Shown: positions 7,526 to 15,043, numbered from the stretch's first letter. The stretch: 18,247 nucleotides of DNA from an uncultured Bacilli bacterium (GCA_934095805.1 CAKOKV010000005.1:1-18247); one strand, 5' to 3'. Program-made: numbers and translations. Notes: generated by a model from the letters alone, not told the origin.

Positions 7526-7953
7526 AAAAATTGTGGAAAAAATGTTTAAAACTTTATAATAAATATGAAGAAATAATTAATTATTTAATAGTTGGCGGTC
7601 TTACTACTGTTGTGAGTTTGGGAAGTTATTATTTATGTATTTTGACTTTTTTAAGTCCTGATATTTGGTATCAGCTTCAAGCAGCTAATATTATTTCTTG
7701 GATATGTGCTGTAACTTTTGCTTATTTTGCTAATAGAATATTTGTTTTTAAAAGTAAAAATGAAAAAAAATTAAAAGAGGCAGCTAGTTTTTATGGTTCT
7801 AGAGTAGCAACTTTACTTATGGATATGGGTATTATGTTTGTATTTGTCACTCTATTACATTTAAATGATAAAATTATGAAATTAGTTGTTCAAGTTGTTG
7901 TAACTGTTGCTAATTATGTTTTAAGCAAATTATTTGTTTTTAAAAAGAAATAA
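7522..7953 (+). CDS. GtrA-like membrane protein (putative lipid-linked sugar flippase)
   Basis: A 143-residue protein with four predicted membrane helices (about 20-41, 52-73, 93-112 and 118-136). It carries the two internally repeated hallmarks of the GtrA family: FAYFANRIFVFKS (67-79) and VANYVLSKLFVFKK (129-142). Proteins of this family are thought to flip or help flip the undecaprenyl-phosphate sugar made by the partner glycosyltransferase, whose gene lies just upstream and overlaps by 4 bases. Length is normal for the family. The direction and the transported sugar cannot be read from sequence. Confidence 0.9.
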   Translation: MKKLWKKCLKLYNKYEEIINYLIVGGLTTVVSLGSYYLCILTFLSPDIWYQLQAANIISWICAVTFAYFANRIFVFKSKNEKKLKEAASFYGSRVATLLMDMGIMFVFVTLLHLNDKIMKLVVQVVVTVANYVLSKLFVFKKK

Positions 7954-7969
7954 TTCTAATATTTATTAA

Positions 7970-7999
7970 TTGTTAATAATATGTTAGTATATTTATAGA
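7970..7999 (+). promoter_or_regulatory. Candidate promoter of the DUF4282-like gene
   Basis: TTGTTA (7970-7975) and TATAGA (7994-7999) are 18 bases apart in the 60-bp gap after the gtrA-like gene. The -10 match is weak. A near-perfect ribosome site AAGGAGGTG (8001-8009) follows, suggesting efficient expression. Confidence 0.3.
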
Positions 8000-8013
8000 T
8001 AAGGAGGTGCTTT

Positions 8014-8439
8014 ATGTACGGAAATGCATATGGTAGTGACTTTGATTCTTATTTTGGTAATTCTGGAGTTTCTAGTTTACAAAGTGCAGGTATGTGGACA
8101 ATTATTTCATTAGTTGTTGCAATCGTTGCTGGTATTTGTTTATACTTCACTGTTTTCGCTGATAAGAATGAAAATAATTACAAAGGATTTATGGCTAAAC
8201 TATATGAGTTTGTTAAATTCAAAAAAATGTATATTACTACAATATTAAAGGTATCTTATTTAGTTTTTGCTATATTTACTACATTATCATCTTTTAGTTT
8301 TATTTCAACTAGTTTTATTCTATTCTTATTAGTACTAATTGGCGGAAATTTAATTTTAAGAATTGTATATGAATTTTCATTAGTATTACTTTCAATTCAT
8401 GAAAATGTAAGCGAAATTAATAAGAAAATAAAAAAATAA
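8014..8439 (+). CDS. Small membrane protein, DUF4282-like
   Basis: A 141-residue protein of unknown function. The N-terminal 26 residues are soluble and rich in Gly, Ser, Tyr and Asp. Three hydrophobic segments follow (about 28-48, 76-96 and 98-121), then a short Lys-rich tail. The segment KLYEFVKFKKMYITTILKVS, the third helix LILRIVYEFSLVLLSIHENV (113-132) and the overall layout resemble DUF4282 membrane proteins, which show an R..lE....l..I.en pattern in the last helix. This is a pattern-level match, not a certain one. It is preceded by a near-consensus ribosome site (AAGGAGGTG) 4 bases before the ATG. Its stop codon lies in the stem of the hairpin shared with the converging tsaD gene. Confidence 0.8.
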   Translation: MYGNAYGSDFDSYFGNSGVSSLQSAGMWTIISLVVAIVAGICLYFTVFADKNENNYKGFMAKLYEFVKFKKMYITTILKVSYLVFAIFTTLSSFSFISTSFILFLLVLIGGNLILRIVYEFSLVLLSIHENVSEINKKIKK

Positions 8440-8461
8440 TCATTTAAAGATGATTATTTTT
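8432..8461. terminator. Bidirectional intrinsic terminator between the DUF4282-like gene and tsaD
   Basis: AAATAATCAT (8434-8443) and ATGATTATTT (8450-8459) form a perfect 10-bp stem with a 6-base loop, extendable by two A:T pairs. On the minus strand it is followed by a long T-rich run, a strong terminator for tsaD. On the plus strand the U-tract is shorter. The stop codons of both converging genes lie within the structure. Confidence 0.8.
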
Positions 8462-9464
8462 ATTGTAAGTTTATATGACTCATAGCATTCATACTTAATG
8501 GTGCGAATTTTTTATTTTTATATAATATATAAGCTGCAGCACCAATCATAGCAGCATTATCTGTACAATACTTTTTAGGTGGCATATGCATCTCTACACC
8601 TATACTATCACACATTTCTTTTAACGATTCTCTTATATAAGTATTACTTGCTACTCCTCCACTTATAAGTAATGTTTTTAAATTATATTTTAATAAAGCT
8701 TTTTTTGTTTTATCAACTAAATGACTAGTTACACAAGTTTGGAATGATGAAGCTATATCATATTCATTAACTTCATTTCCTCTTTGTCTTTCATTGTGAA
8801 CCAAATTATTTATATGACTCTTTATGCCACTAAAACTAAAATTGTATGAATCATCATTTAGAATATTAGGCATTTTATATGTTGGATTTCCTTGTAATGC
8901 ATATTTTTCAACATTAGGTCCTCCTGGATAAGGCAAATTTAATATTCTTGCTACTTTATCATATGCTTCGCCTATAGCATCATCTAGTGTTTGACCTATA
9001 TACTCAAATGAATCTTCACTTTTCATTAAAATTAAATCAGTATGTCCACCAGATATTATTAATGATAAAAGTGGATATTCTAAATGATTACCTATCATAT
9101 TAGCATAAATATGTCCCATCATATGATTAACAGCTATAAAAGGTTTCTTATATATATATGATAATGCTTTTGTTGCTTCAACACCTACTAATAAACTTCC
9201 TAAAAGACCAGGAGCATAAGTACAAGCAAATGCATCAATATCCTCAAATTTCATATTAGCTTTTTCCATACATTCATTTATTACCATTGTAATATTTTCT
9301 AAATGTAAACGGCTTGCTACTTCTGGAACTACTCCTCCATATTTTGTATGAACATCTATTTGAGTATTAATAATTGTTGCTATATCTTCAAAACCATTTT
9401 TAATAATACTTACACTAGTTTCATCACAAGAAGATTCTACTGCTAAGATATAAACATCTTTCAT
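8460..9464 (-). CDS. tsaD: tRNA N6-adenosine threonylcarbamoyltransferase TsaD
   Basis: A 334-residue catalytic subunit of the t6A37 tRNA-modification complex. It transfers threonylcarbamoyl from TC-AMP to A37 of ANN-decoding tRNAs, working with TsaB and TsaE. ESSCDETS (10-17) is the ASKHA nucleotide fold start. The metal site is HMMGH (His114 and His118; usual form HxxGH) with Asp302 in YCTDNAAM. ISGGHTD (137-143), GEAYDKVAR (165-173) and PGGP (180-183) are typical, and length matches the family. The start ATG overlaps the rimI stop by one base (TAATG) with a ribosome site AAGGTGA inside rimI, so translation is coupled. It is the last gene of tsaB-rimI-tsaD. Confidence 0.97.
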   Translation of the reverse strand: MKDVYILAVESSCDETSVSIIKNGFEDIATIINTQIDVHTKYGGVVPEVASRLHLENITMVINECMEKANMKFEDIDAFACTYAPGLLGSLLVGVEATKALSYIYKKPFIAVNHMMGHIYANMIGNHLEYPLLSLIISGGHTDLILMKSEDSFEYIGQTLDDAIGEAYDKVARILNLPYPGGPNVEKYALQGNPTYKMPNILNDDSYNFSFSGIKSHINNLVHNERQRGNEVNEYDIASSFQTCVTSHLVDKTKKALLKYNLKTLLISGGVASNTYIRESLKEMCDSIGVEMHMPPKKYCTDNAAMIGAAAYILYKNKKFAPLSMNAMSHINLQ

Positions 9465-9796
9465 TATTTCACCTTCTCCATAATTATAGCTGTGTCTTCA
9501 CCATAATATCTGTCTCTTAAACTTATTTCTTTAAATCCTAATTTATTATATAATCTTAATGCCTCTATATTATTTTCATTTACTTCTAACATTATTCTGC
9601 TGTATTTTTCTTTTTGAAACATTTCTTCCATTAATGCTGTTGCTATACCTTGTTTTCTATTTTCTTCATTTACAAATAAATTCATTATATCAATAACACC
9701 ATCTACTAGTCTGATTTCTAAATAGCCTAATACTGTATCTCCATTTTTATAGTTATATACTGAATCTGTATCTGATAATATTTCTTTTTCTATCAT
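9464..9796 (-). CDS. rimI: RimI-like GNAT N-acetyltransferase, N-terminally short
   Basis: An acetyl-CoA dependent acetyltransferase that by family acts on the N-terminus of ribosomal protein S18. At 110 residues it is about 35-40 shorter than usual RimI, the missing part being the first helical segment. The core is complete: acetyl-CoA loop RKQGIA (47-52), LEVNENNIEALRLYNKLGF (70-88) and RDRYYGEDTAIIM (94-106), which matches the RimI-specific R..YY pattern. Position between tsaB and tsaD is the common Bacillota arrangement. The start overlaps the tsaB stop by 4 bases (ATGA), and GAGGT lies just upstream inside tsaB. There is no longer in-frame start, since the frame upstream belongs to tsaB. 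Whether it still acts on S18 is unknown. Confidence 0.88.
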   Translation of the reverse strand: MIEKEILSDTDSVYNYKNGDTVLGYLEIRLVDGVIDIMNLFVNEENRKQGIATALMEEMFQKEKYSRIMLEVNENNIEALRLYNKLGFKEISLRDRYYGEDTAIIMEKVK

Positions 9797-10338
9797 TTTT
9801 CTACCTCTATCTTTTTAATGTAATTTGCTTTTATAAAATGTGGATTTTCACTTTCTGAATCCTTTAGATAATTTATTATTTTTTCTATATTTAATTTATG
9901 CTCTACAACTGTATAATTATAATTATTTTCAGTTACATATTGTTCTTCTAGTATTATATTATTATCTTTGTCTGTTGCAGCTATATAATAACCTTTATTA
10001 TCTTCTATGATAGCCATTTTGTCTTCATTAAGATTACTACTTATTAAATATGCCATCAAACTTGAAATAGTATTTATTTTAATATTTAAAGCATATGCTA
10101 TTGTTTTAGCAGAACTAAGTCCAATTCTAATTCCCGTAAAACTTCCTGGACCATTTACTACTATAATTTTTTCTAAATCTTTTATATCAAGATTATTTTC
10201 ATCAAATATAGCTGCTATCATTGGCATTGTATATATTGAATGAGAATATTCACTTTCTTGTGTTTTAATATATAGATTATCTTTTGTCTTTAAAGCAATT
10301 GTTATTAGTTCATCATGAGTATCTATAAATAATATCAT
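9793..10338 (-). CDS. tsaB: tRNA threonylcarbamoyladenosine biosynthesis protein TsaB, short form
   Basis: The non-catalytic ASKHA partner of TsaD, required to assemble the t6A complex. The N-terminal half is typical: MILFIDTHD for the first nucleotide-fold strand, SEYSHS (29-34), and the family signature NGPGSFTGIRIGLS (62-75). At 181 residues it is shorter than the usual 220-240; the loss is in the C-terminal half, which is poorly conserved in the family. It starts a three-gene overlapping unit with rimI and tsaD. The ribosome site GAGGG precedes the ATG, and a leader of about 35 bases separates it from a TGG-TATAAT extended -10 element that directly follows the ftsH terminator. Confidence 0.93.
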   Translation of the reverse strand: MILFIDTHDELITIALKTKDNLYIKTQESEYSHSIYTMPMIAAIFDENNLDIKDLEKIIVVNGPGSFTGIRIGLSSAKTIAYALNIKINTISSLMAYLISSNLNEDKMAIIEDNKGYYIAATDKDNNIILEEQYVTENNYNYTVVEHKLNIEKIINYLKDSESENPHFIKANYIKKIEVEK

Positions 10339-10379
10339 TTTATCCCTCTTTTCACTGCATAGTTTTCCTACTCGGCAAT

Positions 10380-10388
10380 ATTATACCA
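10380..10388 (-). promoter_or_regulatory. Extended -10 promoter of tsaB-rimI-tsaD
   Basis: TGG immediately precedes a consensus TATAAT (10380-10385) on the minus strand. The -35 zone would fall in the ftsH terminator hairpin and is weak. Transcription would begin about 35 bases before the tsaB ATG. Confidence 0.6.
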
Positions 10389-10415
10389 AAATAAGAAGAG
10401 TATTTCTACTCTTCT
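10388..10415 (-). terminator. Intrinsic terminator of ftsH
   Basis: AGAAGAGTA (10407-10415 on the minus strand) and TACTCTTCT (10394-10402) form a 9-bp stem with a GAAA tetraloop, followed by TATTTT on the minus strand. The ftsH stop codon (10406-10408) lies at the loop/stem edge, and the U-tract runs straight into the tsaB promoter. Confidence 0.8.
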
Positions 10416-12364
10416 GTTTTAGTTTGCTTTTTAGTTTTTTTAGAAGTTTCTTCTTTGTTTTCTTCTTTTTCTTCTTTATTTTCTCTTTCCTCATCAGAAA
10501 TTTTTTCATCTTTTTTAATTTTAATTTCACTATTAGCTTCTACAATATCTTCTATTTCTTCTTTTGTTAATGTTTCCTTTTCTGCTAAAACTTTTGCTAA
10601 TACTTCAACTAAATTTTTATGCTTTTTAAGTATTTCTTTTGCTTGAGCATAACATTCGTCAATTATTTTTCTTACTTCTTTATCAATTTCTAGTGCAACT
10701 TGATCTGAGAAGTTTTTAGTTTGATTATAATCTCTACCTAAGAATACACTTTCACTTCTATGTTCTAATTGAACAGCACCAAGTGAACTCATACCATATT
10801 CTGTAACCATACTTCTGGCTATTTTTGTTGCTCTCTTTAAGTCATCACTTGCACCTGTTGATATTTCATTTAAGAATATTTCTTCACTTACACGGCCTGA
10901 CAATAAAGTTATAATTTGTTCTTCTAGTTCTTTTTTAGTATATACAAGTGTTCTTTCTTCTTTTGGAAGCATTTGTGTATATCCACCTGCCATACCTCTT
11001 GGAATAATTGTTATCTTATGTACTTCTTCACCATTTGGAAGAACTATTCCAGAAACTGCATGTCCAGCTTCGTGATATGAAACTATTTTCTTTTCATATT
11101 CTGTTACTTTTCTACTAGTTTTTGCTGGACCCATAAGAACTCTATCACTAGCTTCATCTATTTCATCCATTGTAATTGCATCTTTATCTCTTCTTACAGC
11201 AAGTAATGCTGCTTCATTAAGTAAGTTTTCTAAATCTGCTCCTGAATACCCTGGTGTTCTTTCAGCTATATGTTTTAATTTTACACTTGGAGCAAGTATT
11301 TTATTTTTAGCATGAACTTTTAAAATTTCTTCTCTTTCTTTAACATCTGGTCTTCCAACTGTTACTTGTCTATCAAATCTTCCTGGTCTTAATAATGCTG
11401 GATCTAATACATCTGGTCTATTTGTTGCAGCTATAATTATGATTCCTTCATTTTCACTAAAACCATCCATTTCTGATAGTAATTGATTTAATGTTTGTTC
11501 TCTTTCATCGTGTCCACCGCCAAGTCCAGTTCCTCTTTCACGACCTACTGCATCTATTTCATCTATAAATATTAAGCATGGTGCAGTTTGTTTAGCTTGT
11601 TTAAACATGTCTCTTACACGAGATGCTCCAACACCTACAAATAATTCTACAAAGTCACTACCACTTATATAGAAGAATGGTACTTTTGCTTCTCCTGCAA
11701 CTGCTTTTGCAAGTAATGTTTTACCTGTTCCTGGAGGACCTACTAGTAATACTCCTTTTGGAATTCTAGCTCCCATTTTAGTGAATTTCTTTGGATTCTT
11801 TAAGAAGTCTATTAATTCTTGAACTTCTTCTTTTTCTTCTGTTAATCCAGCTACATCTTTAAATGTTTTAGTTCCGCCATCTTCTGATAATTTAGCTCTA
11901 CTTTTACTAAAATCAAATGTACCTTTTCCATTATTGCTTAATTTAGCTATCATTACATAAGCAAGTACTCCAAATATTATAATTGGAACTATATTTACAA
12001 CTACATTTAACCAAGTACTATTTTCTGGATTTGTATTTGTTTGTACTTTTAAATTGTTATTTTCAGCAAGTTCATATACTGATGAGATAACCGTATCTGT
12101 ATAAGGAATAGTTACTGTAAAAGATTCACCTTTTCCATAATTATTTAATTTTCCTGTTAATATATATACTCCTGCAGCATTTTTAGGAGTTACTGTTAAT
12201 TCTTTAACATTATTATTTCCTATTTCTTTTGTTAACTCATTATAGTCTATTTTATTTACTTTTGTACTAAATGAATTTAAGAATAAATATGATCCCAATA
12301 CTACTATTGTTAGTATTACATAAGGCATCAAATTCATACCTTTTTTAGTCTTTTTTATATTCAT
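10406..12364 (-). CDS. ftsH: ATP-dependent zinc metalloprotease FtsH
   Basis: A 652-residue membrane-anchored AAA+ protease that extracts and degrades membrane and regulatory proteins as a hexamer. It has TM1 (about 14-32), an extracytoplasmic domain (33-118), TM2 (119-140), and the AAA module with Walker A GPPGTGKT (209-216), pore loop FVG (242-244), Walker B IFIDE (265-269) and arginine fingers Arg329/Arg332 (RPGRFDR). The M41 peptidase has zinc motif HEAGH (431-435) and third ligand Asp508 in TGASDD. The last 40 or so residues are a low-complexity Lys/Glu tail ending TKTEE, not conserved in the family. The gene follows tilS by 17 bases, with ribosome site AAAGGAAAG, in the divIC-tilS-ftsH unit. 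The hpt gene normally found between tilS and ftsH in Bacillota is absent. Confidence 0.98.
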   Translation of the reverse strand: MNIKKTKKGMNLMPYVILTIVVLGSYLFLNSFSTKVNKIDYNELTKEIGNNNVKELTVTPKNAAGVYILTGKLNNYGKGESFTVTIPYTDTVISSVYELAENNNLKVQTNTNPENSTWLNVVVNIVPIIIFGVLAYVMIAKLSNNGKGTFDFSKSRAKLSEDGGTKTFKDVAGLTEEKEEVQELIDFLKNPKKFTKMGARIPKGVLLVGPPGTGKTLLAKAVAGEAKVPFFYISGSDFVELFVGVGASRVRDMFKQAKQTAPCLIFIDEIDAVGRERGTGLGGGHDEREQTLNQLLSEMDGFSENEGIIIIAATNRPDVLDPALLRPGRFDRQVTVGRPDVKEREEILKVHAKNKILAPSVKLKHIAERTPGYSGADLENLLNEAALLAVRRDKDAITMDEIDEASDRVLMGPAKTSRKVTEYEKKIVSYHEAGHAVSGIVLPNGEEVHKITIIPRGMAGGYTQMLPKEERTLVYTKKELEEQIITLLSGRVSEEIFLNEISTGASDDLKRATKIARSMVTEYGMSSLGAVQLEHRSESVFLGRDYNQTKNFSDQVALEIDKEVRKIIDECYAQAKEILKKHKNLVEVLAKVLAEKETLTKEEIEDIVEANSEIKIKKDEKISDEERENKEEKEENKEETSKKTKKQTKTEE

Positions 12365-12381
12365 TGCTTCTTTCCTTTCTT

Positions 12382-13707
12382 CTAATAATATCTCAATATT
12401 ATATCATACTCTTCGGTAATTTTCTTGTCAAGATTTGACTTTTTTAGTCCTGGAAGCCATACTATATTATCTTTTGAATCAAGTACTACCGGCCATGTAT
12501 TTCTATCTTTCATTTTTATTTTTTCATTTATGAATATTTCATTTACTTTTTTGTGTGCATTTAGTCCTTTTAATTTGATTTTATCACCATCTCTTCTGTT
12601 TCTAACATACAATGGTAAACTTATTTCAGAACTGTTTAATCTTATTGTGTAATTTGATGTATCGTTAGTTTCATTTACTTTTTCTATTATTTTTCCATTT
12701 GGTAAATTTACAAGTTCATCAATTTGTATTTCATATTCGTCATTAACATCATCATCATAGCTAAATGATAACTCATTGTATGATTTTACTACTATTACAT
12801 TATTTGGTAGATGTACTATACTATTAGATTTATTTGATGTTATTAAATCAAAAATTAGATCAACATGAGCATCACCAATTATTAATAAGTCATCTCCATA
12901 TATTTTTTCTAATATATTATATATTATTTTTGTTTGTATTACATTATCAAGTGCTTTAAATCTATCAATATCTAAGTTTCCATTTTGGAATACTTTATTA
13001 AATTCTTTATTTGCAATTGAATCTATATAGTTACTATTTTTTAATAATGTTTCACTAAATTTCAAGAATTTTTTATGTATGTTTGGTTCTTCTTGCTTTA
13101 AAAATGGTAATACAGTATGTCTATATCTATTTCTTGTATAATGATCTTCATTATTTGATTGATCTATTGCAAATTTAATATTATTTTGTTCATCAAATTT
13201 CATTATTTCATCTTTTGTAACTGTAATTAAAGGTCTAACTATTTTATATGCACCTTTATCTACTATTCTACTAAACCCGCTATAACCTTTTAAAGTAGAT
13301 CCTCTTACTATTCTCATAAGAATTGTTTCTATTAAATCGTCTCCTTGATGAGCTGTCATTAAATATTTTGCATGATAATTAAAAACCAATTCTTCAAAGA
13401 AATTGTATCTTACACTTCTTGCTTCGTTATGAAAATTATCATCACCCCATTTAGTAATTTTAACATATTCAAATACTATATTATTTTGTTTACAATAATT
13501 TTCAAGATCTATTTTTTCTTGTTCACTTTCTTTTCTTTTATTATGATTAACATGAGCACAAACTATATTTAAATCCATTTTATTTTTAAATTCATTTAAT
13601 ATATATAGTAGTGCCATTGAGTCAGGTCCCCCAGAAACACCTACGACTATTGTATCTCCTACTGAAAGACCTATTTCTTTTCTGATAAAATTATATACTT
13701 CTTCCAT
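12382..13707 (-). CDS. tilS: tRNA(Ile)-lysidine synthetase TilS
   Basis: A 441-residue enzyme that attaches lysine to C34 of the CAU-anticodon tRNA-Ile so that it reads AUA; essential in bacteria. The PP-loop ATPase motif is SGGPDS (25-30). HVNH (52-55), HNEARSVRY (93-101), TAHQGDDLIET (118-128), RGSTLKGYSG (135-144) and TRNRYRH (191-197) follow in the order seen in the family. The C-terminal domain contains VRNRRDGDKI and the lysidine-synthetase end domain with LPGLKKS. The start has ribosome site AGGAAAGG. It lies 12 bases after divIC and 17 before ftsH, the usual Bacillota context minus hpt. Confidence 0.96.
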   Translation of the reverse strand: MEEVYNFIRKEIGLSVGDTIVVGVSGGPDSMALLYILNEFKNKMDLNIVCAHVNHNKRKESEQEKIDLENYCKQNNIVFEYVKITKWGDDNFHNEARSVRYNFFEELVFNYHAKYLMTAHQGDDLIETILMRIVRGSTLKGYSGFSRIVDKGAYKIVRPLITVTKDEIMKFDEQNNIKFAIDQSNNEDHYTRNRYRHTVLPFLKQEEPNIHKKFLKFSETLLKNSNYIDSIANKEFNKVFQNGNLDIDRFKALDNVIQTKIIYNILEKIYGDDLLIIGDAHVDLIFDLITSNKSNSIVHLPNNVIVVKSYNELSFSYDDDVNDEYEIQIDELVNLPNGKIIEKVNETNDTSNYTIRLNSSEISLPLYVRNRRDGDKIKLKGLNAHKKVNEIFINEKIKMKDRNTWPVVLDSKDNIVWLPGLKKSNLDKKITEEYDIILRYY

Positions 13708-13719
13708 ATCAAGCCTTTC

Positions 13720-14010
13720 CTAATCTTCAATTTTTATTACTATTTCATTCTTACCAGAATAAAGATGCTTTTCCCTTATTCTTCTAGCTACATATTCTGG
13801 ATCTTGTAATTTATTTATTTGATCTTTGTAATCTTCTTCTAATTCCAATTCTTCATTATACTTTTCTTGTAAACTAGCTATTTCTGTTTTATTACTATTT
13901 ATTTGAGATAAATATGTAATTAAAGTAGACCCAAAAATCACAATAGATATTATAAACCCTATTGTTAAAAAAGTCACTCTAAACTTAGTTTTTTGACTCA
14001 CCTTTCTCAT
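13720..14010 (-). CDS. divIC: Septum formation initiator DivIC/FtsB-like
   Basis: A 96-residue bitopic divisome protein. A short basic cytoplasmic N-terminus is followed by one membrane helix (about 12-34), a coiled coil (about 36-68) and the conserved end KLQDPEYVARRIREKHLYSGKNE (67-89), the DivIC/FtsB hallmark. It is expected to bind FtsL and FtsQ/DivIB at midcell. The yabP-yabQ-divIC order is that of B. subtilis and clostridia and, with tilS downstream, supports DivIC rather than a generic FtsB. A near-consensus sigma-A promoter sits in the 67-bp gap upstream, so divIC-tilS-ftsH can be expressed in growth separately from the sporulation genes before it. Confidence 0.92.
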   Translation of the reverse strand: MRKVSQKTKFRVTFLTIGFIISIVIFGSTLITYLSQINSNKTEIASLQEKYNEELELEEDYKDQINKLQDPEYVARRIREKHLYSGKNEIVIKIED

Positions 14011-14032
14011 ATTAACCCCATTTTCTATTATA

Positions 14033-14061
14033 ATTATAACTTTATCAAATAGTAATTACAA
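14033..14061 (-). promoter_or_regulatory. Sigma-A promoter of divIC-tilS-ftsH
   Basis: TTGTAA (14056-14061) and TATAAT (14033-14038) on the minus strand with exactly 17 bases between, just upstream of divIC in a non-coding gap. Confidence 0.7.
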
Positions 14062-14077
14062 TTAATAACACTTTTTT

Positions 14078-14350
14078 TTACATTTTTTTTGTAAATTTTT
14101 TGTTATTTAAATATAAGAATGTTAAAACTGTAATCATTATAAAATAAATATTTATTATACCTCCATTTATATAATAGAATATTTTAAAATATATAAGTGT
14201 TATATTTGTGAAAAGTAATAATGAATTTAAAAAAGTATATATTTTCTTTACATTATAAATATATTTATATGAAAATTTATATGTTATTTGAATTATTATT
14301 CCAGCTAAAAAAGAAAAAAGAAATGATAATATTTGTTCTTTTAGTGTCAT
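14078..14350 (-). CDS. yabQ: Spore cortex biosynthesis protein YabQ-like
   Basis: A 90-residue protein with three or four predicted membrane helices (about 7-25, 39-60 and 63-81, with tyrosine- and lysine-rich loops). In B. subtilis YabQ is a forespore-membrane protein made under sigma-E and needed for spore cortex formation. The start SFLFSFLAGIIIQITYKFSYK follows the family pattern (a hydrophobic first helix ending in Y..yR/K). This copy is shorter than most, so the call leans on its position between yabP and divIC. The ATG overlaps the yabP stop by one base (TAATG). A chance small membrane protein is the alternative. Confidence 0.75.
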   Translation of the reverse strand: MTLKEQILSFLFSFLAGIIIQITYKFSYKYIYNVKKIYTFLNSLLLFTNITLIYFKIFYYINGGIINIYFIMITVLTFLYLNNKKFTKKM

Positions 14351-14637
14351 TATTTAAATAACCTTGACATTATACTTTCTGCTTTCAATTTTTTATTGTC
14401 ATCTAAGTACATTACTGAGAATATTTTTCCTTTTATTGATAGATTGCCTTGAAAAGTATCTAATTTTAATAATTCTAAATTTTCTCCTTTAATTATTATT
14501 GGTCCCATAATGCTGTCAACAAAGAATTCTGTATCATCAAAGCTATTTAATTTTTTTATTCCTGATAATATTATAGTTTTTCTCTCAGTTATTGTTATTA
14601 TATGATTGAAAGTGTCTGTAATATCTTTTTTATCCAT
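14350..14637 (-). CDS. yabP: Sporulation protein YabP
   Basis: A 95-residue soluble protein of the YabP/YqfC family, made in the mother cell during sporulation. The family pattern is clear: HIITITERKTIILSGIKKLNSFDDTEF (12-38), then a G.i.I.G..L repeat (GPIIIKGENLELLKLDTFQGNLSIKGKI, 45-72) and a LFK end. Its molecular role is not established; in B. subtilis it lies with yabQ upstream of divIC in the same order. The ribosome site TGGAGG lies 8 bases before the ATG. A sigma-E-like promoter (14656-14684) is placed correctly upstream, which fits mother-cell expression. Confidence 0.9.
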   Translation of the reverse strand: MDKKDITDTFNHIITITERKTIILSGIKKLNSFDDTEFFVDSIMGPIIIKGENLELLKLDTFQGNLSIKGKIFSVMYLDDNKKLKAESIMSRLFK

Positions 14638-14655
14638 AGTTTATTCCTCCATTTA

Positions 14656-14684
14656 AATATATGTTTAAAGATTTTAAACTATGA
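14656..14684 (-). promoter_or_regulatory. Sigma-E-like promoter of yabP-yabQ
   Basis: TCATAGT (14678-14684) and CATATATT (14656-14663) are separated by 14 bases on the minus strand. The known sigma-E consensus is about kmATATT, 13-15 bases, CATACAnT. The -10 differs at one defined base and the -35 at one. B. subtilis yabP-yabQ is under sigma-E. Confidence 0.5.
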
Positions 14685-14707
14685 AAAAAGACTACTAGGT
14701 AGTCTTT
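14683..14707 (-). terminator. Intrinsic terminator of spoVG
   Basis: AAAGACTAC (14699-14707 read on the minus strand) pairs with GTAGTCTTT (14687-14695) in a 9-bp stem with a 3-base loop, followed by a T-run on the minus strand. It lies 10 bases past the spoVG stop and touches the yabP promoter. Confidence 0.85.
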
Positions 14708-14717
14708 AATATTTAAA

Positions 14718-15014
14718 TTATTCCTCAGTATTTTCTGGATTATTCTTTCTTTCTAATTCCTTTTCATATTCTTCGTAAATAACTCTTTCAAATTCAGCTC
14801 TAGTTTCTGAATTAATAGGATGAACTATATCAACATGTTTACCAGTTGGAAGTTTACGGCTAGGCATTCCTAAATATAAATTACCTTCTAAGCCTTCTAA
14901 GATTTTAATATCATGAATTGCAATTGCTTCGTCTATTGTAACTGTTGCTTTTCCTCTTAAATTATTATCTCTGTCTCTGTTTTCTAATTTTACTTTTACA
15001 TATGTAATTTTCAT
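14718..15014 (-). CDS. spoVG: SpoVG, site-specific RNA/DNA-binding regulator
   Basis: A 98-residue protein of usual length. The family core is intact: VKLENRDRDNNLRGKATVTIDEAIAIHDIKI (8-38), LYLGMPSRK (46-54), HVDIVHPINSETRAEFE (60-76). SpoVG binds nucleic acid and affects sporulation (cortex, asymmetric septation) in B. subtilis and virulence or metabolism genes elsewhere. The Glu/Asn-rich tail is variable. The ribosome site is AAGGAGG, 5 bases before the ATG. A near-consensus sigma-A promoter lies upstream and a strong terminator follows, so it can be made as a single-gene unit. In B. subtilis spoVG depends on sigma-H; no clear sigma-H promoter is seen here. Confidence 0.97.
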   Translation of the reverse strand: MKITYVKVKLENRDRDNNLRGKATVTIDEAIAIHDIKILEGLEGNLYLGMPSRKLPTGKHVDIVHPINSETRAEFERVIYEEYEKELERKNNPENTEE

Positions 15015-15043
15015 GATTTCCTCCTTAATAATTAGATAATATA

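Noticed and set aside
10339..10379. tsaB leader as a possible riboswitch
   Set aside because: Only about 35-40 bases, with no recognisable conserved aptamer core or alternative terminator.
10440..10500. Repetitive pyrimidine-rich tract resembling a DNA repeat
   Set aside because: It is simply the reverse strand of the Lys/Glu-rich tail codons of ftsH, with no regular repeat unit.
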